Assembly (NCBI RefSeq): GCF_030269515.1
Contig: NZ_BSTM01000001.1
Coordinates: 248,001 to 312,000 of the forward strand
Source: Actinomadura sp. NBRC 104412
GTDB lineage: Bacteria > Actinomycetota > Actinomycetes > Streptosporangiales > Streptosporangiaceae
Direction of reading: 5' to 3'
DNA: 64,000 nt
Below are positions 1-7,853 of the stretch, one piece after another (positions within the stretch are counted from its first letter, which is position 1; each line of letters starts with the position of its first letter). Below the pieces are notes generated by a model. The model was not told the origin of the DNA. It ran no database searches and saw only the letters and a program-made list of their open reading frames with translations. The translations under genes were made by a program, and so were the position numbers.

Positions 1-282
1 GTCGATGCAGGACAGCTCGCCGTACACCTGCGGGGCCTGGAACACGCGGCCGATTCCGGCGCGGTGCGCGGAGCGCGGCCTGCCCAGGCGCACCGGCGTG
101 CCGTCCACCGACACCCGGCCCTGGGCCGGGACGATGCCGCACAGCGCGTTGAGGAAGCTGGTCTTGCCGCTGCCGTTGGGCCCGGCCAGGCCGATCAGTT
201 CCCCGCGCCCGACGGACAGGGCGACGTCGTCGACCACGCGCAGGCCGCCGAAGGTGACGGTGATCCCCTCAGCTTCGAGCAA
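1..282 (-). CDS. livG: ABC transporter ATP-binding protein, LivG-type (partial, 3' end outside window)
   Basis: Only the first 94 codons are in the window; the gene runs off the left edge. It encodes the nucleotide-binding subunit that powers a branched-chain-amino-acid-type importer at the inner face of the membrane. The Walker A motif GPNGSGKTS is visible near residues 34-42, followed by a Q-loop-like FQAP near residue 84. The start is taken as TTG at 282, preceded by a purine run (AAAGGGGG) about 8 bases upstream and overlapping the end of livM by 14 bases, which implies translational coupling. It is the last liv gene seen here; a LivF gene may follow outside the window. Family assignment is firm; the substrate is not deducible. 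Confidence 0.88.
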   Translation of the reverse strand, partial: MLEAEGITVTFGGLRVVDDVALSVGRGELIGLAGPNGSGKTSFLNALCGIVPAQGRVSVDGTPVRLGRPRSAHRAGIGRVFQAPQVYGELSCID

Positions 283-1393
283 AGGGCACCCCCTTTCGCA
301 TGAGCCGGTCCGGGACGACCCGGCCGGCGAACCGGCGGACGGCCTCGGCGATGCCGTTGGGCAGCAGCAGGACGACGGCCAGCAGCATCAGCCCGTACAC
401 GATCGAGCTGTACTCCTCGATCCCCGACAGCACCCGGGGCAGCCCGACGAACACCGCCGCGCCGATCAGCGGTCCCCACATCGAGTTGATGCCGCCCAGC
501 AGCAGCATCAGGAAGATGCCGATGGCCAGGTCGATGTGGAAGGACTCGGTGCCGATGACCCCCTGCCAGTGGCCGATCAGGGAGCCCGCCAGCCCGCCCA
601 GCGCCGAGCCCAGCATGAACAGCACGAGCTGCACGCGCTGGACGGCGACGCCGGAGAGGCTCGCGACCAGGCCGTTGTCGCGCGCCGCGATCGCCTCGCG
701 GCGCATCGGCGAGCGCTCGATGCACGCGGTCAGCAGCAGGCACAGGCCCAGGGTCCCCAGGAACAGCCAGAACACCTGGCCGTCCTTGACGAACTCGTAG
801 CCGAACAGTCGCGGCGGGTCGATGCCGACGGCCTGCCCGTGCGGGCCGGTGAACCCGTCCGCGCGCTGGAACACGACCATGCCGACCTGGGTGACCGCGA
901 ACGTCGCGATCGCGAAGTAGAAGTGCTGCGCCTTGTGCACCAGCGCCCCCACCACGCCCGCCACGAGCGCCGTGACGAGCATCGCCGAGGCGACGCCGAC
1001 CCAGAACGGCTGGCCGTCCTCGCCTCGGGTGATCCAGGCGGAGGTGTAGCCGCCGAACGCCATCATGAACGTCTGGCAGAACGCGAACCGTCCGGCGAGG
1101 CCGAAGACCAGGTAGAACCCCAGCGCGGCGATCGAGTAGACCAGCCACAGGTTCACCAGGAACTGGCTGGACCTCGACGTGGCGACCTGCGGGGCGATCA
1201 GGGCGACGAGCACCACGAAGACGGCGATGGCCAGGAAGTGGTGCCGCCGGTAGTCGGGCGGCCGCACCGCCCTGAGCGGGTCCCGCATGACCTGCTTCTC
1301 GGATGTCTCTGTCGTGTCGTGCGTCTTGTCGGTCTTGTTGGCGTTATCCGGCTTCGTGGCGGCCTGCGCGGCCGCCGGCTCCCGGGGCGTCAC
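269..1393 (-). CDS. livM: Branched-chain amino acid-type ABC transporter permease LivM
   Basis: A 374-aa inner-membrane permease of the LivM family. The first 35 or so residues are hydrophilic and rich in K, D and T, then about eight to ten hydrophobic segments follow, starting near residue 50 (AIAVFVVLVALIAP). The start is GTG at 1393, sharing four bases (GTGA) with the livH stop; an internal ATG at 1287 (MRDPLRAVR) is a less likely alternative. LivM pairs with LivH to form the translocation channel. It overlaps the livG start, so livK-H-M-G is one transcription unit. LivM/LivH systems import branched-chain amino acids, but in actinomycetes the same families also carry other amides and carboxylates, so the substrate stays open. 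Confidence 0.93.
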   Translation of the reverse strand: MTPREPAAAQAATKPDNANKTDKTHDTTETSEKQVMRDPLRAVRPPDYRRHHFLAIAVFVVLVALIAPQVATSRSSQFLVNLWLVYSIAALGFYLVFGLAGRFAFCQTFMMAFGGYTSAWITRGEDGQPFWVGVASAMLVTALVAGVVGALVHKAQHFYFAIATFAVTQVGMVVFQRADGFTGPHGQAVGIDPPRLFGYEFVKDGQVFWLFLGTLGLCLLLTACIERSPMRREAIAARDNGLVASLSGVAVQRVQLVLFMLGSALGGLAGSLIGHWQGVIGTESFHIDLAIGIFLMLLLGGINSMWGPLIGAAVFVGLPRVLSGIEEYSSIVYGLMLLAVVLLLPNGIAEAVRRFAGRVVPDRLMRKGVPFARS

Positions 1394-2262
1394 AGCCGGC
1401 TCCTCGCGAGGTCGAACAGTCCCTGCGGGCGCAGGGCGATGACGATGAACAGCACGATCGCCGGGTAGGTCGCCGCGTACTCGGGCAGCACGTACCCGCC
1501 GACAAGCTGCTGGACGATGCCGATGACCATCGCTCCGGCCACGACGCCGCCCAGGCTGCCGAACCCGCCCAGCACCGCCGCGGCGAACGCCGTGATCATC
1601 AGGCCGAAGCCGAAGTTCAGCTCGACGGCGCCCAGCGGCGCCACCAGCAGCCCGGCCAGCCCGGCCAGCATCGCCGACATGGCGAAGGACGCCATCGCGA
1701 CGTACTTGGTCCGCACGCCCATGAGCTGCGCGGTCTCCGGGTCGGCCGCCAGCGCCCTGACCTGGCGGCCGAACGCGGTGCGCTGGAAGACCATCAGCAG
1801 CGCGATCACCGCGATCGCGCCGACGATGAGGATGAGGATGCGCTGGTAGGCGATGTTGGCGCCGGCGACGCGCAGGACGCCGCCGCCCACGGGGCTGTCC
1901 AGCGCCCGGGGGGTGGCGCCCTGCCACACCGAGATGAAGCCGCGGATCACGATGGCGGCCGCCAGGGTGGCGATCACGACCACCATCGCGGGCCGCTTGC
2001 GCAGCGGCGCGTGCGCCACCCGCTCGATCAGCACGCCGATCAGGCCCATCAGCACGATGGTCAGGACATAGCCGGGGATGGTGGGCAGGCCGAGGTCGGC
2101 CACCGTCCACACCCCGATGTAGGCGCCCAGGGTGATCAGATCGCCATGGGCGAAGTTGATCACCCCGGTGGCCTTGTAGAGGACGAGGAAGCCGAGCGCC
2201 ACCAGGGCGAGCACGGCGCCCAGTGCGATGCCGCCCGCGGTCAGCGCGATGAATTTGTCCAC
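1390..2262 (-). CDS. livH: Branched-chain amino acid-type ABC transporter permease LivH
   Basis: A 290-aa polytopic permease. The N-terminus with GVINFAHGD near residues 33-41 is a hallmark of LivH proteins, and the rest is a regular series of hydrophobic helices. It starts with GTG at 2262, two bases after the stop of the upstream binding protein, and ends inside the livM start codon. With LivM it makes the membrane channel of the importer. The tight spacing indicates coupled translation and equal subunit supply. Confidence 0.94.
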   Translation of the reverse strand: MDKFIALTAGGIALGAVLALVALGFLVLYKATGVINFAHGDLITLGAYIGVWTVADLGLPTIPGYVLTIVLMGLIGVLIERVAHAPLRKRPAMVVVIATLAAAIVIRGFISVWQGATPRALDSPVGGGVLRVAGANIAYQRILILIVGAIAVIALLMVFQRTAFGRQVRALAADPETAQLMGVRTKYVAMASFAMSAMLAGLAGLLVAPLGAVELNFGFGLMITAFAAAVLGGFGSLGGVVAGAMVIGIVQQLVGGYVLPEYAATYPAIVLFIVIALRPQGLFDLARSRL

Positions 2263-2264
2263 GG

Positions 2265-3467
2265 TCAGCCCTTCGCCGCCTCCGTCGGCGGGAACTGGTA
2301 AGTGATCATTTCGGTGGATTTGCCGTCCGCGCCGAAGCGCTGGATCGAGACGGTGTGGTTCATGAAGTGCGCGCCGTCGGTCTTGTACTGGGCGGCGCAG
2401 ATGATCCCGTGCTGCGGGGTGACGGTGATGCCGTTCAACGCCTTCTGGATCGCCTCCGGTTCGGTGCTGCCGGCCTTCTCGATCGCGGCCTTGGCGATGT
2501 AGACGGCGTCATGGCTCTCCGCGGCCAGGTCGGTCGGGATCTGCTTGAAGCGCCGCAGGTACTCCTGGCCGAAGGCGTTGGTCGCCGGGTTCTTGGACCC
2601 GACGGGCGCGCAGGCGTTGGTGCCGTACAGCAGGCTCAGCGCCTCACCGGTGACCAGCTTGTTGTTGGCCGCGATGTTGGCCGAGGACGAGGAGATCGTG
2701 GGGATCTTCATCCCGTTCTGCACGAACTGCTTGAGCTGGACGGCCAGCGGGTTGGGGTAGGTGAACGCGATGACCGCCTGCGAGCCCTTCATCGCCAGCA
2801 CGTCCTGGGTGAGGTCGGTGGCGGTCGGGTCGTAGTTGCGGGTGGCCACCGGGGTGAGACCGCGCTGCTTGAGGGCGGCGGCGACGGCCTTGGTGTTGGT
2901 CATCCCGTACGACTCGTTGGTGCCCATCAGGCCGATCTTGGTGGCCTTGAGCTGCTCGACGGCGAACCGGACGGTCGCCTGGTCCTTGAACTCGTCGGAC
3001 GGCTGCACCACCCAGAACCACTCGCTGCCGCCCGGACCGCCGAAGCGCAGCGGCGAGCTGGCGCTGGCCAGGCTGATCAGCGGGATGCCGGCGCGGTCCA
3101 CCTGGGTCTTGCTGGCCAGCAGCGCCGACGAGGCGGTGAAGCCGAGCATCACCACGGGGTCCTTGTCGACCGCCTGGAGGAACTGGCCGGTGGCCTTCTG
3201 CGGGTTGAGCGGGTCGGCCGGGACCCGCTCCAGCACGATCTTCTGCCCCTTGATCCCGCCGGCGGCGTTGATCTTCTCCACCGCCATCAGGGCGCCGTTG
3301 TTGTAGTCGTCGATGGCGGCGGCGCTCTCGCCCTTGACCTCCCACAGCCCGACCATCTTGATCGGCTCGTCGATGCCCTTCTCGGATCCACCGCCGGAGC
3401 CACCGCACGCGGCCACGAGGACAGCGCAGGCTCCGAGCAGTGACGTCAAGGCGGGTCTGGCACGCAT
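2265..3467 (-). CDS. livK: ABC transporter substrate-binding lipoprotein, LivK-like
   Basis: A 400-aa solute-binding protein of the periplasmic-binding-protein-like type I fold (LivK/AmiC family). The start at 3467 has a GAGGCG ribosome site about 7 bases upstream; an upstream ATG 8 codons earlier lacks one. The signal peptide ends in a lipobox (VAAC, Cys21), so the mature protein is tethered to the outer face of the membrane, followed by a Gly/Ser linker. It captures ligand and delivers it to LivHM. First gene of the liv operon. The ligand is unknown; LivK-like proteins bind amino acids, amides, urea or aromatic acids. The operator-like site in its promoter hints at acyl-CoA or steroid-type catabolism rather than amino-acid supply (inference). 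Confidence 0.9.
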   Translation of the reverse strand: MRARPALTSLLGACAVLVAACGGSGGGSEKGIDEPIKMVGLWEVKGESAAAIDDYNNGALMAVEKINAAGGIKGQKIVLERVPADPLNPQKATGQFLQAVDKDPVVMLGFTASSALLASKTQVDRAGIPLISLASASSPLRFGGPGGSEWFWVVQPSDEFKDQATVRFAVEQLKATKIGLMGTNESYGMTNTKAVAAALKQRGLTPVATRNYDPTATDLTQDVLAMKGSQAVIAFTYPNPLAVQLKQFVQNGMKIPTISSSSANIAANNKLVTGEALSLLYGTNACAPVGSKNPATNAFGQEYLRRFKQIPTDLAAESHDAVYIAKAAIEKAGSTEPEAIQKALNGITVTPQHGIICAAQYKTDGAHFMNHTVSIQRFGADGKSTEMITYQFPPTEAAKG

Positions 3468-3546
3468 GGTGAATCGCCTCCATACACACACGTCCGGCCC
3501 TGGCGGGAGCCGTTCGCCCGCCCCCCTCGGCCGTTGTGGTGGTCAG

Positions 3547-3573
3547 CTTCTACCAAGCGCTTGTTTTAGTCAA
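3547..3573 (-). promoter_or_regulatory. liv operon promoter with an embedded KstR2-like operator candidate
   Basis: Reading the minus strand, TTGACT (3573-3568) and TAGAAG (3552-3547) resemble -35 and -10 boxes with a 15-base spacer. Inside the spacer lies the palindrome CAAGCGCTTG (3554-3563); the plus-strand context ACCAAGCGCTTGTT fits the published KstR2 consensus AnCAAGnnCTTGnT. KstR2 is a TetR-family repressor released by a steroid-derived CoA ester. A protein bound here would block RNA polymerase. No kstR2 gene is in the window. Confidence 0.45.
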
Positions 3574-3605
3574 TGGTCTAGATCTGGCCAGCTCAGACGG
3601 CGTGA

Positions 3606-4313
3606 TCATCCGAACGCCTGCTGTAGGGTGCGCGCGACCAGCTCGCCGAACCCGTGCAGCGCCCGCTCGCTGGAGCGCTCCTGGGGCGCGGCGACCACGA
3701 CGGCGGCGGCCGTCCCGGTCTCCGGCGGGACGGGCACCGCGGCCGCCCACAGCGGCCGTTCCGGCTCGGCCTGGACGGCGTACCCGCGGCGCCGCACCTC
3801 GTCCAGGACCGGGGCCGCGCCGGCCGCCTCGGCCGCGCCCAGGACGCGCTCGACCTCCGCCCCGTCCATCGCCGCGAGGATCGCCTGGCCGCCCGCCGTG
3901 CCCATGCCGAACGGGCCGCTGTAGCCCACCGGGTAGGAGATGCGCAGCGGATGGGTGCTGGCGATCTCGTCGGCGACGATGAGCGACGAGCCGTCCGCGA
4001 CCGTCAGCCACACGGTCTCGTTGGTCGCGTCGTGCACCGCCCGCAGCACGCCGCGGACCCGTTCGCGCACCGTCCGGTCCCCGACGAACCGGCCGCCGAC
4101 CGACAGCGCGCGGCCGGTGAGCACCCAGCGGCCGTCGCCGGGCGCGGGCCTGATCCAGCCCTCCTCGTGCAGCGTCGCCAGGATGCGCTGCACCGCGCTC
4201 TTGTCCATGCCGAGGTCTCTGGCGAGCGCGCCGAGCCCCACGGGCTGGCGTTCCGACACCGCTTCGAGCACGGTGAGCGCCCTGCTCACCACCTGGATCG
4301 TCTTGACAGCCAC
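3606..4313 (-). CDS. IclR family transcriptional regulator
   Basis: A 235-aa regulator. Residues 1-65 form the winged-helix domain (VVSRALTVLEAVSE, then the recognition helix MDKSAVQRILATLHEEG), and residues 80-235 form the IclR effector-binding domain with the typical GPFGMGTAGGQAILA segment. It starts with GTG at 4313. It is divergent from the CMD/alcohol-dehydrogenase run and shares an 89-bp intergenic space containing a perfect palindrome. IclR proteins usually control adjacent catabolic genes and respond to a small acid; here the likely target is the 4403-6542 operon, its own gene, or both. Confidence 0.92.
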   Translation of the reverse strand: MAVKTIQVVSRALTVLEAVSERQPVGLGALARDLGMDKSAVQRILATLHEEGWIRPAPGDGRWVLTGRALSVGGRFVGDRTVRERVRGVLRAVHDATNETVWLTVADGSSLIVADEIASTHPLRISYPVGYSGPFGMGTAGGQAILAAMDGAEVERVLGAAEAAGAAPVLDEVRRRGYAVQAEPERPLWAAAVPVPPETGTAAAVVVAAPQERSSERALHGFGELVARTLQQAFG

Positions 4314-4354
4314 CGTCCGGAAGCCCCACGCTAGGGTCGATTGGTGCTACACCA

Positions 4355-4369
4355 TATCACTCAGTGATA
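4355..4369. promoter_or_regulatory. Operator candidate between iclR-type gene and divergent operon
   Basis: TATCACT-C-AGTGATA is a perfect 7-1-7 inverted repeat in the 89-bp gap between the IclR gene and the CMD-protein gene. It is AT-rich against a GC-rich background, and its position suits an autoregulated divergent promoter. Assignment to the adjacent IclR protein is inference. Confidence 0.55.
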
Positions 4370-4402
4370 CACCTGTGGGCGCGACCGACCCGGGAGTAGC
4401 CG

Positions 4403-4981
4403 ATGGCCCGTATCCACCCCGCCGAGGGCTTCGACCTCGGCGACCTCGACCGGCTCGACCAGCGGACGCGGATCGCCCGGCTGCACGCCTCCGTCCTGGC
4501 GCACCGGCCCAAGATCGCCCACGCCGTGAACGAGGCGTACCGCGCCGCGCTCGAAGAGGAGGGCACGCTGCCGCCGCGGCTGGTGGAGCTGGTCCGCATC
4601 CGGCTGGCCTTCCACAACCAGTGCCGTAGCTGCATGGCCGTCCGGTACACCTCGGGCATCGAGGACGGCGTCACCGAAGAGCTGGTGTGCTCCCTGGAGA
4701 AGCCCGAGGAGGCCGAGGACCTGACGCCCGCCGAGCGCGCCGCGCTGCGCTTCGCCGACCTGCTCGCCACCGACCATCTGGCCATCGACGAGTCCGTCTA
4801 CGACGACCTGCGGCAGTACTTCGACGAGGGCGAGATCGTGGAGCTGGGGCTGCGGTGCGCCCGCACGATCGGGTTCGGCAGGCTCAACGCGACCTGGATG
4901 AACATCGACCATCTGCCCGACCGGTTCAAGGACGTCGAGAACGTCCTGACGCCGTGGGGCGGCGAGACGATCACGTGGTGA
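4403..4981 (+). CDS. Carboxymuconolactone decarboxylase family protein (AhpD-like)
   Basis: A 192-aa all-helical protein of the CMD/AhpD superfamily. The conserved redox or catalytic pair is CRSC near residues 74-77 within HNQCRSCMAVRY, preceded by LVELVRIRLAFHNQ, the usual helix in this family. CMD members are either ring-cleavage-pathway decarboxylases or thiol peroxidase partners; the CxxC favours a redox-type member. It begins an operon: its stop shares four bases (GTGA) with the next gene. Divergent from the IclR regulator, which probably controls it. True substrate unknown. Confidence 0.85.
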   Translation: MARIHPAEGFDLGDLDRLDQRTRIARLHASVLAHRPKIAHAVNEAYRAALEEEGTLPPRLVELVRIRLAFHNQCRSCMAVRYTSGIEDGVTEELVCSLEKPEEAEDLTPAERAALRFADLLATDHLAIDESVYDDLRQYFDEGEIVELGLRCARTIGFGRLNATWMNIDHLPDRFKDVENVLTPWGGETITW

Positions 4982-6081
4982 GCGAGGCCGAGGCGCTGGT
5001 CCTGGAGGACTACGGCCGCCTGGAACGCCGCGCGCTGCCGCTGCCGCCCATCGGCGCGGACGACGCGCTGCTCCGCGTGGAGGCGTGCGGGCTGTGCGGC
5101 TCCGACCACGAGGTCTTCACCGGGCGCATGCGCTGGCCCGTCGGCTTCATCCCCGGGCACGAGACCGTGGGCGTCCTGGAGAAGGTCGGCGCCGCCGCCG
5201 CCGAACGGTGGGGCGTGCGGGAGGGAGACCGCGTCGCCGTCGGCAACCGGCGCGCCTGCCGCGACTGCCCTCGCTGCCGCGACGGCGACCTGGCGGGCTG
5301 CGAGCGCTTCGACCCCCGGGAGTCGTACGGCATGATCCCGGTCTCGACCGCGCCGGGCCTGTGGGGCGGCTACGCCTCGCACCACTACCTGGCGCCGGAG
5401 TCCGTCGTCCACCGCGTCCCGGACGGGCTCGACCCGGTCACGGCGACGCTGTTCAACCCGCTGGCCGCCGGGCACACCTGGGCGGCCGAGGTGCCGCGCA
5501 CCCGTCCGGGCGAGGTGGTGGCCGTGCTGGGGCCGGGCGTGCGCGGCATCTGCGCCGCGGTCGCCGCCAAGGCCGCCGGGGCGCGGTTCGTGCTGGTCAC
5601 GGGGCATGGGGAGCGCGACGCTTCCCGCCTGCGCACGGCGTCCGAGCTGGGCGCCGACCTGGTGGTGGACGTGGCGCGGGACGATCCGGTGGAGGCGCTC
5701 GAGGCGGCGACCGGCGGGCTGGCGGACGTCGTGGTCGACGCCACGGCCGACGCGCCCGAGGCGTTCGGCCAGTCGCTGAGGCTCGCGGGCCGCGGCGCCC
5801 GCGTGGTGTGCGCCGGGGTACGCGGGGACGGCGTGACCGCCACCTGCGAACCCGACCTGATCATGTCGAGGGAGCTGCGCGTCACGGGGGTGCGCGGAGT
5901 GTCGACGGACGCGCCCGGACGGGCCCTGGACCTCCTCGGCTCGGGGCGCTTCCCGTTCGGGTCGGTGTCCACGCGGGTGGCGGGCTTCGACGACGTCGGC
6001 CGCCTGCTGCTCACCATGGCGGGGAAGACCGCGGAGGCACCGCCTCTGCACGCCGTGTTCGTCCCCGGGACGGCCCCATGA
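4978..6081 (+). CDS. Zinc-dependent alcohol dehydrogenase (MDR superfamily)
   Basis: A 367-aa medium-chain dehydrogenase. Residues near 36-44 (CGLCGSDHE) and the GHE at about 60-62 supply the catalytic zinc ligands; a four-cysteine structural zinc loop (CRDCPRCRDGDLAGC) follows at about 96-110. The Rossmann domain begins near residue 180 (VVAVLGPGVRGICAA), with an atypical G-P-G-V-R-G pattern in place of GxGxxG. It starts with GTG at 4978 overlapping the previous stop and ends overlapping the next start, so three genes are translationally coupled. It oxidises an alcohol or sugar with NAD(P); substrate unknown. Confidence 0.9.
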   Translation: MSEAEALVLEDYGRLERRALPLPPIGADDALLRVEACGLCGSDHEVFTGRMRWPVGFIPGHETVGVLEKVGAAAAERWGVREGDRVAVGNRRACRDCPRCRDGDLAGCERFDPRESYGMIPVSTAPGLWGGYASHHYLAPESVVHRVPDGLDPVTATLFNPLAAGHTWAAEVPRTRPGEVVAVLGPGVRGICAAVAAKAAGARFVLVTGHGERDASRLRTASELGADLVVDVARDDPVEALEAATGGLADVVVDATADAPEAFGQSLRLAGRGARVVCAGVRGDGVTATCEPDLIMSRELRVTGVRGVSTDAPGRALDLLGSGRFPFGSVSTRVAGFDDVGRLLLTMAGKTAEAPPLHAVFVPGTAP

Positions 6082-6542
6082 GCTGGCTCGACGACGTCCA
6101 CGAGATCGAGCAGGTCATCTACGCCTACGCGATCGCCATCGACACCCGCGACTGGGACCTGCTCGACGGCTGCTTCGCGCCCGACGCCGCCATCCGGATG
6201 AGCGTCGCCGGCCGCTACCCGTCCCCGGCAGCGTACCGGGACAAGGCCAAGGCCACGCTGGCGACGCTCGACGCGACCCACCACGTCTTCTCCTCCCCGA
6301 GGATCGTCCCGGACGGGGAAGGGGCACGGGCCCACACCTATTACCAGGCGCAGCACGCGCGCAACGACCTCGCGCCCGACTCGCTCCTCATGATCGGCGG
6401 ATGGGTCGAGGACCGCTTCGAACGCCGGGACGGCCGCTGGGTCATCACCGCCCGCCACGGAACGGCCGTCTGGTTCGATGGCAACCCTCAGGTGCTCGGC
6501 CTGGACGTCACCCGGGGCGCCAATCCCGCGCTCGGCCGATGA
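6078..6542 (+). CDS. SnoaL-like / nuclear-transport-factor-2 fold protein
   Basis: A 154-aa protein with the SnoaL_4-type alpha+beta cone: helix EIEQVIYAYAIAIDTRDWDLLDGCFAPDA at the N-terminus, a TTHH-like segment (DATHHVFSSPRI) in the middle and FERRDGRWVITARHG near the end. Members act as polyketide cyclases, ring-hydroxylating dioxygenase small subunits, hydratases or dehydratases on hydrophobic substrates. ATG at 6078 overlaps the dehydrogenase stop (ATGA), which makes it the third gene of the coupled run. A small hydratase or isomerase acting on the same compound as its neighbours is the simplest reading. Confidence 0.82.
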   Translation: MSWLDDVHEIEQVIYAYAIAIDTRDWDLLDGCFAPDAAIRMSVAGRYPSPAAYRDKAKATLATLDATHHVFSSPRIVPDGEGARAHTYYQAQHARNDLAPDSLLMIGGWVEDRFERRDGRWVITARHGTAVWFDGNPQVLGLDVTRGANPALGR

Positions 6543-6605
6543 GTTCTCGCCCTCACCCGAGTCTGCACTGGTGACAAGCGGATTCCGACTTGGGGGAGGG
6601 CATTG

Positions 6606-7472
6606 ATGAGCGAGTCGAAGACCTACACGCTGGACGCGCCGGGAGCCGTGCTGCACTACGACGTGCGCGCCGGCGAGAGCACCACCGAGCCCGTCCTGCT
6701 GCTGATCGGATCCCCGATGGCCGCCCCGGGGTTCGTCAGCCTGGCCGCCCACTTCACCGACCGCACCGTGGTGACCTACGACCCGCGCGGGTCCGAGCGC
6801 AGCAAGCGCACCGACGGCGCCGCGGAGACCACCGTCGACGAGCACGCCGACGACCTGCACCGGCTGATCGACGCGCTGGACGTCGGGCCGGTGGACGTCT
6901 TCGCCAGCAGCGGCGGCGCCGTGAACGCGCTGGCGCTGGTGGCCCGGCATCCCGAGCAGGTCAGGACGCTCGTGGCGCACGAGCCGCCGGCCTCCAGCCA
7001 GTTGCCCGACAGCGAGGCGATCCTGGCCGCCTGCGTCGCCATCCGGGACACCTATCTGAGCAGCGGCTTCGGCCCGGCGATGGCGAAGTTCATCGCGCTG
7101 ATCAGCCACTCGGGGCCGTTCCCCGCCGACTTCGCCGAGCAGCCCGCGCCCGACCCGGCGACCTTCGGGCTGCCCACCGAGGACGACGGGTCCCGCGACG
7201 ACCCGCTCCTCGGGCAGAACATGGTCACGTGCAACGCCTTCCGGCCCGACTACGAAGCGCTCCGCGCCGCCTCCACCCGTATCGTCATCGGCGTGGGCGA
7301 GGAGTCGGGCACGATCCTGCCCGGACGGGCCGCCCTGGCCGTGGCCGACGGGCTCGGGACGAAGGCGGTCACCTTCCCCGGCGGCCACGACGGGTTCCTC
7401 GGCGGCGAGTACGGCGCGATGGGCAAGCCCGATGAGTTCGCCGCCACGCTGCGGACGGTGCTCACCGGCTGA
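6606..7472 (+). CDS. Alpha/beta hydrolase
   Basis: A 288-aa alpha/beta hydrolase. The oxyanion segment (LLLIGSPMAAP) lies near residues 29-39, the nucleophile elbow reads A-S-S-G-G (DVFASSGGAVN) near residue 101 instead of G-x-S-x-G, and the catalytic His is in GGHDGF near residue 260. ATG at 6606 follows a strong GGGGGAGGG site by 5 bases. It lies 63 bp after the SnoaL-like gene, is probably in the same transcript or has its own promoter, and ends at a GC-rich hairpin. Substrate unknown. Confidence 0.88.
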   Translation: MSESKTYTLDAPGAVLHYDVRAGESTTEPVLLLIGSPMAAPGFVSLAAHFTDRTVVTYDPRGSERSKRTDGAAETTVDEHADDLHRLIDALDVGPVDVFASSGGAVNALALVARHPEQVRTLVAHEPPASSQLPDSEAILAACVAIRDTYLSSGFGPAMAKFIALISHSGPFPADFAEQPAPDPATFGLPTEDDGSRDDPLLGQNMVTCNAFRPDYEALRAASTRIVIGVGEESGTILPGRAALAVADGLGTKAVTFPGGHDGFLGGEYGAMGKPDEFAATLRTVLTG

Positions 7473-7494
7473 GCAGGGGCGCCCCGCCTCCCCC

Positions 7495-7523
7495 GACCGC
7501 CCGGTTCCCCCGGCCGGGCGGTC
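7495..7523 (+). terminator. Hairpin terminator after the alpha/beta hydrolase
   Basis: GACCGCCCGG (7495-7504) pairs perfectly with CCGGGCGGTC (7514-7523) across a 9-base loop, 22 bases after the stop codon. There is only a short T-poor tail, as is common in actinomycetes. Confidence 0.6.
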
Positions 7524-7617
7524 TTGCATGATCGAAATGCCTGATATACGACCGAGGGCGAATGATCATCTTGCATCGGCTCGTGCCGGAAGGCCGCGCC
7601 GCGCCTTGGGAGGCATG

Positions 7618-7848
7618 ATGCACGAGTCCGAGGTCAGCCGCCGCACCCTCCTCCGCGGCACCGGAGTGGCGATGGGCGGTGCCGTGCTCGGCACGGCCGC
7701 GTCCACGGCACCCGCCGCCGCGGAGGAGCGGGCCGGGCGGTCCGAGACCGCCCTGGCGGAAGGAACCAACATCTCCGCAACGGCGGCGCACTTCCTCGAC
7801 GGGATCTGCTCGGCCTACCACGACGCCCGGTTCTTCGGGCTCGCCTGA
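7618..7848 (+). CDS. Small Tat-exported protein of unknown function
   Basis: A 76-aa protein. Residues 6-35 form a twin-arginine signal (SRRTLLRG followed by a Gly/Ala-rich hydrophobic stretch and AAA cleavage site). The mature part is only about 40 residues, with no family I recognise. Of two adjacent ATGs, the one at 7618 has better spacing to the GGGAGG site. Such a short mature protein could be a signal peptide plus the residual C-terminus of a larger Tat substrate; other genes just downstream are clearly deleted internally. It converges with the LuxR pseudogene, 5 bp apart. Confidence 0.55.
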   Translation: MHESEVSRRTLLRGTGVAMGGAVLGTAASTAPAAAEERAGRSETALAEGTNISATAAHFLDGICSAYHDARFFGLA

Positions 7849-7853
7849 GCCTC

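Noticed and set aside
5-1468. Long plus-strand open frame opposite livM/livH.
   Set aside because: Its translation is low-complexity Arg/Asp/Gln-rich, the usual mirror of a high-GC gene; the minus-strand genes carry clear LivH and LivM signatures.
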